From Collinsella sp. BG-O-102 (GTDB lineage Bacteria > Actinomycetota > Coriobacteriia > Coriobacteriales > Coriobacteriaceae): a stretch of DNA of 64,000 bases. The notes beneath the pieces are model-generated. The model ran no database searches. It worked only from the letters and a program-made list of their open reading frames with translations, and was not told the origin of the DNA. Made by a program: the position numbers and the translations under genes. The stretch spans positions 1 through 64,000 of the forward strand of contig NZ_JAMOKO010000003.1 in NCBI RefSeq assembly GCF_023656745.1, in the 5' to 3' direction. This document shows, piece by piece, positions 8,215 through 15,074 of this stretch (the stretch's first letter is position 1; every line of letters begins with the position of its first letter).

Positions 8215-9181
8215 CTACCTACCCAGCGTCTTGCGCACGTCGGCGAGCACGTCGGCGATATCGGCACGAACGGCGAGCCCCCGGTCCTCGATCGCGCGGG
8301 GGAGAAACTGCGTCTTGTTGTTTACGGCGATGTAGCTGGCCTGCGGCAACTGCGCCGTGAGGGCCCAGAACGGCTCCTGGATAAACGCAGGCGTCATGCG
8401 GCCCACGCCCAGCTCGAGGAAGAGGATCCTCTGCCGCGCGTGCGCGTCGAGCCAGTCGGACACCTTGCGGTACTGCTCCTCGTAGAGCTCGCCCTGCAGG
8501 AAGTTGCCGTAGCCGCGAACCCAAGGGAACGCCTCTGCCCCGCAGTGCGGGCAGCGTGGCACGAGCTCTGTCGGAACCTCTAGGCCGTCTCCCATGGCCT
8601 CTACCATACGAGAGACCGGCTCGATGGCGTCCCATACCTCGTCCGTACAGCAACGGGAGCACTGGAAGAAGCGGTGGTCGCCTTGGATTTCTGCCACCTT
8701 CTCCCAAGGGTAGATTTTCATGAACTGCGTGTCCTGGTTGGTGGTGAGAACGAAGAAGTCTTTCTCGGTAAGAATGGCGTCGAGATTTTTTGTAGGGCTC
8801 GCGCAGCGGGGCGTTGAGCGTGGTGTCGAGGAAGGTGGCAAGGTAGCCCCAGCGCGACTCGGCGGTGGGCCAGCGGTAGGACGACCCTTCAAAAGCGCCC
8901 CTGAAACCGTAGCGCTCGGCGAATTTGCCGAAATGCCTGCGATGGGTCGCGTTGTCCTCGTAGTAGAAGTCGCCGCCGCCCGCCGCGGAGAGCCCGGAGG
9001 CCCCGCCTACAAGCACGCAATCGGCTTCATCGATCATGCGGGCAAACGTTTCGATTTGCTGGTCGTAGGGCTCGGGCTCGCGGGCACTCAGCTCATAGGG
9101 CGTGCCGCCGGTGCGGTAGGCGGTCTGATGGGAAAACGATTGGTTGGTGAGTTCGATAACGAGCCGCTCGTATAGAGTCAC
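8215..9181 (-). pseudogene. SirTM-like gene with frameshift at an A6 run, first gene of array
   Basis: Two frames together make a full SirTM-like protein of ~320 residues. The 5' part (probable GTG start at 9181, GAGAG seven bases upstream) gives VLVGGASGLSAAGG and runs to NAPLREPYK; the 3' part continues NLDAILTEKDFFVLTTNQD, EIQGDHRFFQC, a CxxC pair (CPHCG) and ends at 8215. The switch occurs at six A (forward T run 8786-8791); five A would restore one frame. This is either a mutation, a sequencing error, or a slippage site. The Gln-Gly of SirTM enzymes is kept (IQG). Confidence 0.75.
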
Positions 9182-9231
9182 TTGATACTCTCTTTCAACT
9201 ACAATGAACAGGTGTCTATAAAAAGTATCAA
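9182..9231. promoter_or_regulatory. Dyad between the SirTM-like array and TetR gene
   Basis: TTGATACT (9182-9189) and AGTATCAA (9224-9231) form a perfect 8-base inverted repeat. On the plus strand TCTATA (9215-9220) could be the -10 of the TetR gene; on the minus strand the left arm overlaps the start of the sirtuin-like array. This is the natural place for a TetR operator controlling both directions. Confidence 0.45.
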
Positions 9232-9324
9232 TGTTGATTTGCGTCAGAGCAATGAACAGCTTCGAGCTGCTGTCGATAAACGAGCGGCTTCTGGATATTG
9301 TTGAGCGCTGCAATTGGAGGGGCC

Positions 9325-9882
9325 ATGGAATCGGGGAAGATCGATCGTCGCCGACGCTATACGCTCTCGGTCATACGGGAGGCGTTCTTTGCGCTGCTGG
9401 CCGAGGTCGGCTTCGCGAAGATGACGGTGGCGGATATCTGCCGCCGCGCCGATATCAACCGCGGCACGTTCTATTTGCACTACGAGGACAAGTTCGCGCT
9501 GCTCGACGAACTTATCGACGAGGCCCTGGCGGCGGCGCCGCCGCTCGAGGGAACGGAGGCGGGCGCCCTCTGCCAGCGCCCGCCGGCAAACGATGACTAT
9601 TATCTGCTTTACTCGGATGACGACGCATACGCCCGGGTGGCTCAGCGCGTCGTCGACCGCGGCGCTGAGCAGATGGTCCCCTCGATCATGGAGGAGACCG
9701 GGCTTTCGCGCGAGGACGCCTATCTGCTCTTCGTCCACAACGTCCAGGGAAATCTCGCGGTCAACCGCCTGCTCGGTTGGAGGCGAGGGTCCGAGTTCGC
9801 TCACGCCCAGGAGCTGCTCAGCGCCTATTCCGAAGGGGGCATGCGGGCGGTATCGGCCCCTTGCACACCGATCGCGAATTAG
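9325..9882 (+). CDS. TetR-family regulator
   Basis: A 185-residue protein. GGAGGGG just before ATG 9325 supports this start over the upstream frame opening at 9298. The N-terminal HTH is typical (AFFALLAEVGFAKMTVADIC then RRADINRGTFYLHYEDK), and the tail fits the TetR_C domain 33-type ligand domain. It is divergent from the SirTM-like array across a dyad and convergent with the cupin gene (4-base overlap of stops). Controlling the array is the simplest inference; no ligand can be named. Confidence 0.85.
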   Translation: MESGKIDRRRRYTLSVIREAFFALLAEVGFAKMTVADICRRADINRGTFYLHYEDKFALLDELIDEALAAAPPLEGTEAGALCQRPPANDDYYLLYSDDDAYARVAQRVVDRGAEQMVPSIMEETGLSREDAYLLFVHNVQGNLAVNRLLGWRRGSEFAHAQELLSAYSEGGMRAVSAPCTPIAN

Positions 9883-10232
9883 AGCATGATAGCGTCGTCG
9901 GCCGTGAAGGCATCAAGGGATCCCTGCTTGACCTGGATGCAGACGTATGTGATGCCCGAGTCGGATGCGGCGCGGAACTGACGGTGTGCGGCGGGGGAAA
10001 TGCGCAGCCAGTCGCCGGCTGCAAGCTCGATTTCCTCACCGTCGATCGTGACCGAGCCAGCGCCTTCGATCACGCCATAGATTTCCTCGTTTTCCTTGTG
10101 TGCATGGACGAACGGAACGCCAGCGCCGGCGGGAAGATTGTTGACACTCACCTCTGCCCCGGTAAGCCCGAGCACTTCGTGCAGCTCGACACGGCTCTCA
10201 TTACCGATGTGGGTCTTTGCATAATTAGCCAT
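9879..10232 (-). CDS. Small cupin-domain protein
   Basis: A 117-residue single-domain cupin. Motif 1 is present as PFVHAHKENEEIYGVIEG (His, His, Glu metal ligands) and motif 2 as GDWLRISPAAHRQFRA (His ligand). GAGAGGAACC precedes the ATG. Its promoter region is shared with the HxlR regulator on the other strand, so it is probably part of that electrophile- or quinone-responsive set. Substrate unknown; such cupins range from quercetinase-like to sugar isomerase-like. Confidence 0.85.
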   Translation of the reverse strand: MANYAKTHIGNESRVELHEVLGLTGAEVSVNNLPAGAGVPFVHAHKENEEIYGVIEGAGSVTIDGEEIELAAGDWLRISPAAHRQFRAASDSGITYVCIQVKQGSLDAFTADDAIML

Positions 10233-10316
10233 AATGGTTCCTCTCTTGGGGTTGATTTACCTTGCAGGCATCTCCTGCGTGAGATATATTCAACGCGAAG
10301 GCGCATGCAAATACGA

Positions 10317-10342
10317 GTACGCACATATTTGTAACTGCGTAC
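10317..10342. promoter_or_regulatory. Probable HxlR operator
   Basis: GTACGCA (10317-10323) and TGCGTAC (10336-10342) form a perfect 7-base inverted repeat with a 12-base centre, between the divergent cupin and HxlR genes. DUF24/HxlR regulators bind such dyads beside their own genes. Confidence 0.5.
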
Positions 10343-10386
10343 TTTTTTGTGAAACCGGTATGGTCAAGGAGGTTGAGTCTCCCGTG

Positions 10387-10710
10387 ATGGCGAAAGAGGA
10401 GCTTCCGGAGTGTCCGGTCGCAACGGCGGTAGCGCTCATTGGCGGCAAGTGGAAGCTGCTCATTATCCGTAACTTGCGCGTACGCCCCTGGCGTTTCAAC
10501 GAGTTGCGCCGCGACCTTGAGGGAATCTCTCAGAAGGTGCTTACCGACAGCCTGCGGCAGATGGAGGATGATGGGCTGGTCTTTCGCCACGACTATGGCG
10601 AGAATCCTCCCCGCGTTGAGTATGGCCTTACCGAGCTCGGCCGCCAGATGATGCCCGTCGTGGACTCGCTGGCAGACTTCGGCGCTTATTACAAGACGGT
10701 CGTTTCGTAG
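10387..10710 (+). CDS. HxlR-family (DUF24) regulator
   Basis: A ~107-residue winged-helix regulator: CPVATAVALIGGKWKLLIIR is the hallmark opening with its sensing Cys, then FNELRRDLEGISQKVLTDSL and RVEYGLTELG. Starts at ATG 10387 or GTG 10384 lie 11-14 bases after AAGGAGG (10366-10372); an ATG at 10360 is also in frame. HxlR proteins sense electrophiles or disulfide stress through the N-terminal Cys. Divergent cupin and downstream flavodoxin-like reductase fit a quinone-stress regulon. Confidence 0.88.
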   Translation: MAKEELPECPVATAVALIGGKWKLLIIRNLRVRPWRFNELRRDLEGISQKVLTDSLRQMEDDGLVFRHDYGENPPRVEYGLTELGRQMMPVVDSLADFGAYYKTVVS

Positions 10711-10809
10711 CGGACACGCTGCTTAGGGGGCGGAGAACCGCTATGAGGGTGCTAACGAAAACCTGTCCCGAATCATCGTGCGCCTGCGGCATGAAGAAGG
10801 GAGATTCTT

Positions 10810-11340
10810 ATGAATATCGTTGTATTGAGCGGCAGCCCGCGTAAGGGCGCCAATACCGACACTATGGTCGAGGCGTTTGCCGAGACCGCGCGCGAGGGCG
10901 GCCATACGGTCGAGGTCGTCCGCGTTGCCGGCAAAAAGATCGCTGGTTGTCTGGGATGTCAGTACTGCTTTACCCATGAGGGCACTTGCGTGCAGAAGGA
11001 TGACATGGCCGACGTGATCGAGTCGCTGAAAGGCGCCGACATGGTCGTCTTCGCCTCGCCTATCTACTGGTTTGATATCACCGCGCAGGAGAAGGCCGCC
11101 ATCGACCGCCTGTACGCCTTCGGTGCCACGGGATTCCCGTTTACCAAGACGGCCCTTTTGCTCGATAGCCACAGCGAGGGCGTCTACGATGCGGCAATCG
11201 CTATGTACAAGTCGACCTGCGCGTACTGCAAGTGGGAGGACCAGGGCATTGTCACCATCAGCGGTATGACCGAGCGCGACAGCATGGCATCGTCGCCCAA
11301 GTTGGAAGAGGTGCGAGAGCTCGCTCGCAAGCTCGCCTAA
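10810..11340 (+). CDS. NADPH-dependent FMN reductase / flavodoxin-like oxidoreductase
   Basis: A 176-residue flavodoxin-fold protein. The FMN phosphate loop SGSPRKGANTDTM is at residues 7-19, and C46/C49/C52-type cysteines (GCLGCQYC) and ASPIYWF follow as in iron-sulfur-flavoprotein-like/NQO-like reductases. AAGGGAG precedes the ATG. It lies 100 bases after the HxlR gene on the same strand and is the likely regulon target, reducing quinones or nitro compounds in the cytoplasm. Confidence 0.85.
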   Translation: MNIVVLSGSPRKGANTDTMVEAFAETAREGGHTVEVVRVAGKKIAGCLGCQYCFTHEGTCVQKDDMADVIESLKGADMVVFASPIYWFDITAQEKAAIDRLYAFGATGFPFTKTALLLDSHSEGVYDAAIAMYKSTCAYCKWEDQGIVTISGMTERDSMASSPKLEEVRELARKLA

Positions 11341-11355
11341 GGACAAGGAGAGCGC

Positions 11356-11451
11356 ATGGCACTCAGCGTTGGCGGAAAGCCTGCTTCCCTTACCAAGAGG
11401 ATTGCTGATTGCCATGCGTTGATGCTCCCGCGGACAATTCCGGCGTGCTAA
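11356..11451 (+). pseudogene. 31-codon ORF, probable 5' scrap of a lost gene
   Basis: AAGGAG (11345-11350) stands five bases before ATG 11356; the frame reads MALSVGGKPASLTKRIADCH and stops at 11449-11451, overlapping the stop of the convergent ATPase gene by four bases. The good ribosome site and 15-base gap after the reductase suggest the start of a second operon gene that was cut off when the ATPase module arrived. Could also be a genuine small protein. Confidence 0.35.
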
Positions 11452-12542
11452 AACGCCTTCTCGTTCAAGAATTCCCTGAACGCGGGGATGTCGAAGCCGA
11501 CGAGGCCACGTCCACGTTCCCCGATAACGCCGTCTTCGAGGAGGCGGCGTTTATATTGACTTGCATAGTTGCTGGCGACGCCCATACGCTTGGCAATTTC
11601 TGAGACCCTGCTGGGGCCAGAATCGGGCAGCATTGCCAACAAAAATTCGATGTCTTTATCGGAAAGCTCTCGATAGGTCGTTTCGAGAATACGATCGCGC
11701 AGCTCCATGCGTGCGAGCAGGGAACCCTGCTGAACATCGGACGTACTGATTTGGGGCGAGTTCTTCGAAACATCCCAAGTGCGATATCCGACGAGCTGCA
11801 TCATGTAGGGGAATCCGTCGACCGCCTTCACAGCATCCTCGAGCGCCTCTGGCGTAATCGACCGTTCTCCGGCCTCAACGGTTTTGCGGAAGGCATTTGC
11901 AATTTCAACGTCAGTGATTCGTCCTAACTGATGATATTGAGAGCGCCTGAGGAACGAGACGGAATCGTTGCGTAGCAGTGCCGATACTTTGTAAGGCAGT
12001 CCTGCCATGAGTAGGGCGACTTTTTTACCTTCGCGCACAAAGTGCTGGTAAACAGAGGCAAATTGGAGCATTTCATCAAGATCTACTGTGACTTCATCGA
12101 TGGTGATGAGAAGTCCGATGTCATGTTTTTCGAGTTGCTTAAAGATGCCATTCATGCGTGTGCGCCAGTTGCCCTGGGCCTCTTGAGCATATGTCCAATC
12201 GATGCCCACTGGGCCAATTTGAACACCGTTTATGCGCGCGTGAGGCTGTGAGAGGTAGCTATCTGCGGCTTCTTTGGTTCGCTCGATAATATCTTCGAGC
12301 ATGCCTGGCATGGCGGAGACATTTGCTGCGATCCAGTCGTGTCCAAGCGCCGTTTCTGAAAGGAGCGAGAGAAGCGCCGTCTTGCCCGTTCCCCTTGCGC
12401 CCGTAAAAATAGTCGACAGGTTGGGATCTCCCGGGCCATTGATAAAGCCACGGTTGATGTCACGCAGAATATGCTCGCGGCCCGCTAGAAAGGGAGGGAC
12501 GCTTCCAAATGTTGGGGTAAAGGGGTTCTTGCTGTACTCCAT
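11448..12542 (-). CDS. ORC-like AAA ATPase with C-terminal winged helix (copy 1)
   Basis: A 364-residue protein; AAGGAG six bases before ATG 12542 sets the start. N-terminal NPFTPTFGSVPPFLAGRE, Walker A GARGTGKT (near residue 50), Walker B LLITIDEVT (near 148), and a C-terminal winged-helix region (SRVSEIAKRMGVASNYASQY ... GERGRGLVGFDIP). It is homologous to the protein at 60019 and the partial one at the right edge. Family resembles archaeal-ATPase/AAA_16 single proteins, with no known role in bacteria. Three 19-bp-spaced direct repeats lie directly upstream, an obvious target for its own winged helix. Confidence 0.85.
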   Translation of the reverse strand: MEYSKNPFTPTFGSVPPFLAGREHILRDINRGFINGPGDPNLSTIFTGARGTGKTALLSLLSETALGHDWIAANVSAMPGMLEDIIERTKEAADSYLSQPHARINGVQIGPVGIDWTYAQEAQGNWRTRMNGIFKQLEKHDIGLLITIDEVTVDLDEMLQFASVYQHFVREGKKVALLMAGLPYKVSALLRNDSVSFLRRSQYHQLGRITDVEIANAFRKTVEAGERSITPEALEDAVKAVDGFPYMMQLVGYRTWDVSKNSPQISTSDVQQGSLLARMELRDRILETTYRELSDKDIEFLLAMLPDSGPSRVSEIAKRMGVASNYASQYKRRLLEDGVIGERGRGLVGFDIPAFREFLNEKAF

Positions 12543-12551
12543 GGTAGCTCC

Positions 12552-12606
12552 TTTGCAAGTTTTGCTAATTTTTGCAACTTTTGCTAACTTTTGCAAGTTT
12601 TGCTAA
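12552..12606. repeat. Three direct repeats (17 bp, 19-bp period) before ATPase copy 1
   Basis: Units TTTGCAA(G/C)TTTTGCTAA start at 12552, 12571 and 12590, an exact 19-base period. Each unit contains two half-sites (TTTGCAA, TTTTGCTAA). The array abuts the ribosome site of the minus-strand ATPase gene, so bound protein would block its transcription or translation. A further inverted repeat (ACGCAGA 12650-12656, TCTGCGT 12679-12685) lies beyond it. Confidence 0.75.
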
Positions 12607-12701
12607 CGGCTGACCAAAGGACATCGAAGCAGTGACGCTGACATTTTTTACGCAGAAAAATAAGCAGAAATCAATTTATCTGCGTTAAAAAAAGTTGAGA
12701 A

Positions 12702-12748
12702 GAAAAACGACGAGTCCCGGGCGCAATGCCGTTGCGTTCCGGGCCTCG
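12702..12748 (-). terminator. Terminator of the parE-parC transcript
   Basis: On the minus strand an interrupted stem (CGAG-CCCGG-CGCAA pairing with TTGCG-CCGGG-CTCG) is followed by CGTTTTTCTT. It starts about 40 bases after the parC stop. Confidence 0.75.
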
Positions 12749-12788
12749 CCGCTTTGAGAAGTATCTAACGGTCTCGTTGCCGTGGCGC

Positions 12789-15029
12789 CTAGTCAAACAA
12801 ACTCGGCATGTCGTTTTCCTTCATGAGGGCACCGGCAGAAGGCAGGCTCTGCGCGGTGAACTTTTCGGCCGAGACGCCGGCGCCAAGGATCTCTTCGGTT
12901 GTGCCGACGGTGGTGACCGAGCGGCCCTTCTTGGCCGTAAAGGCCTGGACGCCCTGCGTGTTGGTGGTCGTCTTGGTCTTGAGCAGCGACGTGTTGAAGT
13001 TCATCAGGCGATAGTCGCTCGAGACCAGCGCGATGTCGCGATCTTCCTTGAGCACCTGGGCATACAGCAGTTTGCTGCCGCCGTAGATGGCGTTCTTAAG
13101 GCGCTTGCGGTTGGTCTTGGTGACGTATCCGGAAAGCGCGACGCGCACCACGCGGCCGTTCTCAAAGACAAACAGCACGTCGGCCTTGTAGTCCTCGGGG
13201 TCGATGACCCAGATGACGCTCTCGTCGGGTTCCATCTCAAGATCGGTGGGCAGGTACGAGCCCAGCTGGGCCGACTTGGTGTCCTCAAACGCCGCAACCT
13301 TGCACTTGTACACCTGGCTCTTGTTGGTAAAGACCAGCAACTCGTGGGTGTTGGAGGACGGAAACTCGATAAAGGGCTTGTCACCGTCTTTGTACTTGAG
13401 CGAGGTGGCCTTCTTGAGCACTCGGTCGGTCATCTTCTTAAGGTAGCCATCGCGCGAGAGCATGATGGTGACCGGGTACTCCTCGACCTCGGGCTCCAGG
13501 CTCACCTCGATGACCTCATGGGGCTCGATCCTGCCCGTGCGGCGCGGCATCACGTACTTCTTGTTGACTGCGGCCAGCTCGTCGCTGATGACCTTCTTGA
13601 TGTTCTCCTCGCTGGAGAGGATCTCCTCAAGCTCGGCAATCTCACCCTCGAGCTTGGCGATGTCCTTGGTGCGGTTGAGGATGTACTCCTCGTTGATGTT
13701 GCGGAGCTTAAGCTCGGCAACAAACTCGGCCTGGGTCTCGTCGATGTCGAAACCCTTCATAAGGTTGGGCACGACCTCGGCTTCGAGCTTGGTGCCACGG
13801 ATGATGGCAATCGCCTTGTCGATGTCGAGCAAGATCGCCTCAAGGCCGTGCAGCAGGTGCAGACGCTCGGACTTTTTGCCCAGGTCAAAGTTGATGCGGC
13901 GACGCGTTGACTCAATACGCCACTTGACCCATTCGTGCAGAATCTGGCGCACGCCCATAACGCGGGGATAGCCGTCGACGAGCACGTTGAAGTTGCACGA
14001 GAACGAATCCTGCAGCGTGGTCGAGCGATAGAGTTTGGCCATGAGCTTGTCGGGGTCGACACCGCGCTTAAGGTCGATGGCGATGCGCAGACCCGAAAGG
14101 TCTGTCTCGTCGCGGATGTCGGCGATCTCCTTGACCTTGCCCTCCTTGGAGAGCTTGACGATGCGCTCGATGATGACATCGGTCTTGGTGGTGTAGGGAA
14201 TCTCGTACACCTCGATGATGCGCTCTTCGGGGATCCAGCGCCAGCGGGAGCGAATCTGGAAGCTGCCAAGGCCGGTCTCGACGATCTTCTCCATCTCCTC
14301 GCGGCGGTAGATAATTTCGCCGCCGGTCGAGAAGTCGGGCATGGGCATGTACTCGAGCAGGTCGCAGTCGGGGTCCTGCAGGTAGTGCATTGTGGCAGTG
14401 CAGACCTCGTTGAGGTTGAAGCCGCAGATGTCGGACGCCATGGCGACGCCGATGCCTTTGTTGGCCGAGACGAGGATGTTGGGGAACGTGGTGGGCAGCA
14501 GGCGCGGCTCCTTCATGGCGCCGTCGTAGCTGTCGACGAAGTCGACCGGGTCCTTGTCGATGTCCTTGAAGATCTCGGCGCTGATGGGGGAGAGCTTGGC
14601 CTCGGTATAACGCGAGGCGGCGTAGCTCAGGTCGCCCGAATAGTACTTGCCAAAGTTGCCCTTCGACTCTACGAAGGGGGCGAGCAGCGCCTCGTTGCCG
14701 GTGGCCAGACGCACCATCGTCTCGTAGATCGCGGCATCGCCGTGCGGGTTGAGCTTCATGGTCTGACCCACGATGTTGGCGCTCTTTTGGCGCTCGCCCT
14801 TGAGCAGACCCATCTTGTACATGGTGTAGAGCAGCTTGCGATGCGAGGGCTTAAAGCCGTCGATCTCGGGGAATGCACGCGAGACGTTGACGCTCATAGC
14901 GTAGGGCATGTAGTTGACCTCGAGCGTCTGCGTGATCGGCTGATCGGTGACCTCGGAGTGCAGGCCGATGACGTTTTCGGCGTTGACCTGCTTTTTCTTG
15001 GGCTGGTTCTTCGTCTTCTTCTTTGCCAC
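12789..15029 (-). CDS. parC: Type II topoisomerase subunit A (ParC/GyrA-like)
   Basis: A 746-residue DNA topoisomerase A subunit with a Lys-rich start. The catalytic tyrosine is Y141 (AASRYTEAK). The quinolone region reads NPHGDAAIYETMV: Ala99 sits where E. coli GyrA has Ser83 and Glu103 where it has Asp87. A coiled-coil-like stretch follows (~residues 440-470) and then a shortened C-terminal beta region. It cleaves and rejoins DNA with the ParE-like subunit encoded 45 bases upstream. The pair is divergent from standard gyrase; canonical gyrA/gyrB presumably lie elsewhere. ParC versus a second gyrase cannot be settled from sequence alone. Confidence 0.88.
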   Translation of the reverse strand: MAKKKTKNQPKKKQVNAENVIGLHSEVTDQPITQTLEVNYMPYAMSVNVSRAFPEIDGFKPSHRKLLYTMYKMGLLKGERQKSANIVGQTMKLNPHGDAAIYETMVRLATGNEALLAPFVESKGNFGKYYSGDLSYAASRYTEAKLSPISAEIFKDIDKDPVDFVDSYDGAMKEPRLLPTTFPNILVSANKGIGVAMASDICGFNLNEVCTATMHYLQDPDCDLLEYMPMPDFSTGGEIIYRREEMEKIVETGLGSFQIRSRWRWIPEERIIEVYEIPYTTKTDVIIERIVKLSKEGKVKEIADIRDETDLSGLRIAIDLKRGVDPDKLMAKLYRSTTLQDSFSCNFNVLVDGYPRVMGVRQILHEWVKWRIESTRRRINFDLGKKSERLHLLHGLEAILLDIDKAIAIIRGTKLEAEVVPNLMKGFDIDETQAEFVAELKLRNINEEYILNRTKDIAKLEGEIAELEEILSSEENIKKVISDELAAVNKKYVMPRRTGRIEPHEVIEVSLEPEVEEYPVTIMLSRDGYLKKMTDRVLKKATSLKYKDGDKPFIEFPSSNTHELLVFTNKSQVYKCKVAAFEDTKSAQLGSYLPTDLEMEPDESVIWVIDPEDYKADVLFVFENGRVVRVALSGYVTKTNRKRLKNAIYGGSKLLYAQVLKEDRDIALVSSDYRLMNFNTSLLKTKTTTNTQGVQAFTAKKGRSVTTVGTTEEILGAGVSAEKFTAQSLPSAGALMKENDMPSLFD

Positions 15030-15074
15030 GATTTCCTCTTGAACTTCTTATGGGCCGTCGTTATCGATTTGCTG

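Noticed and set aside
8219-8785. Continuation of the upstream SirTM-like frame beyond the A6 run
   Set aside because: After the run this frame becomes Arg-rich nonsense while the other frame carries the conserved sirtuin and zinc motifs.
12552-12606. CRISPR-like array
   Set aside because: Period of 19 bases leaves no spacer sequence; it is a short direct-repeat operator-like array.
12726-13910. Very long plus-strand frame opposite parC (and 13935-15650, 16206-17207)
   Set aside because: These are antisense shadows of parC/parE; the minus frames have clear topoisomerase motifs.
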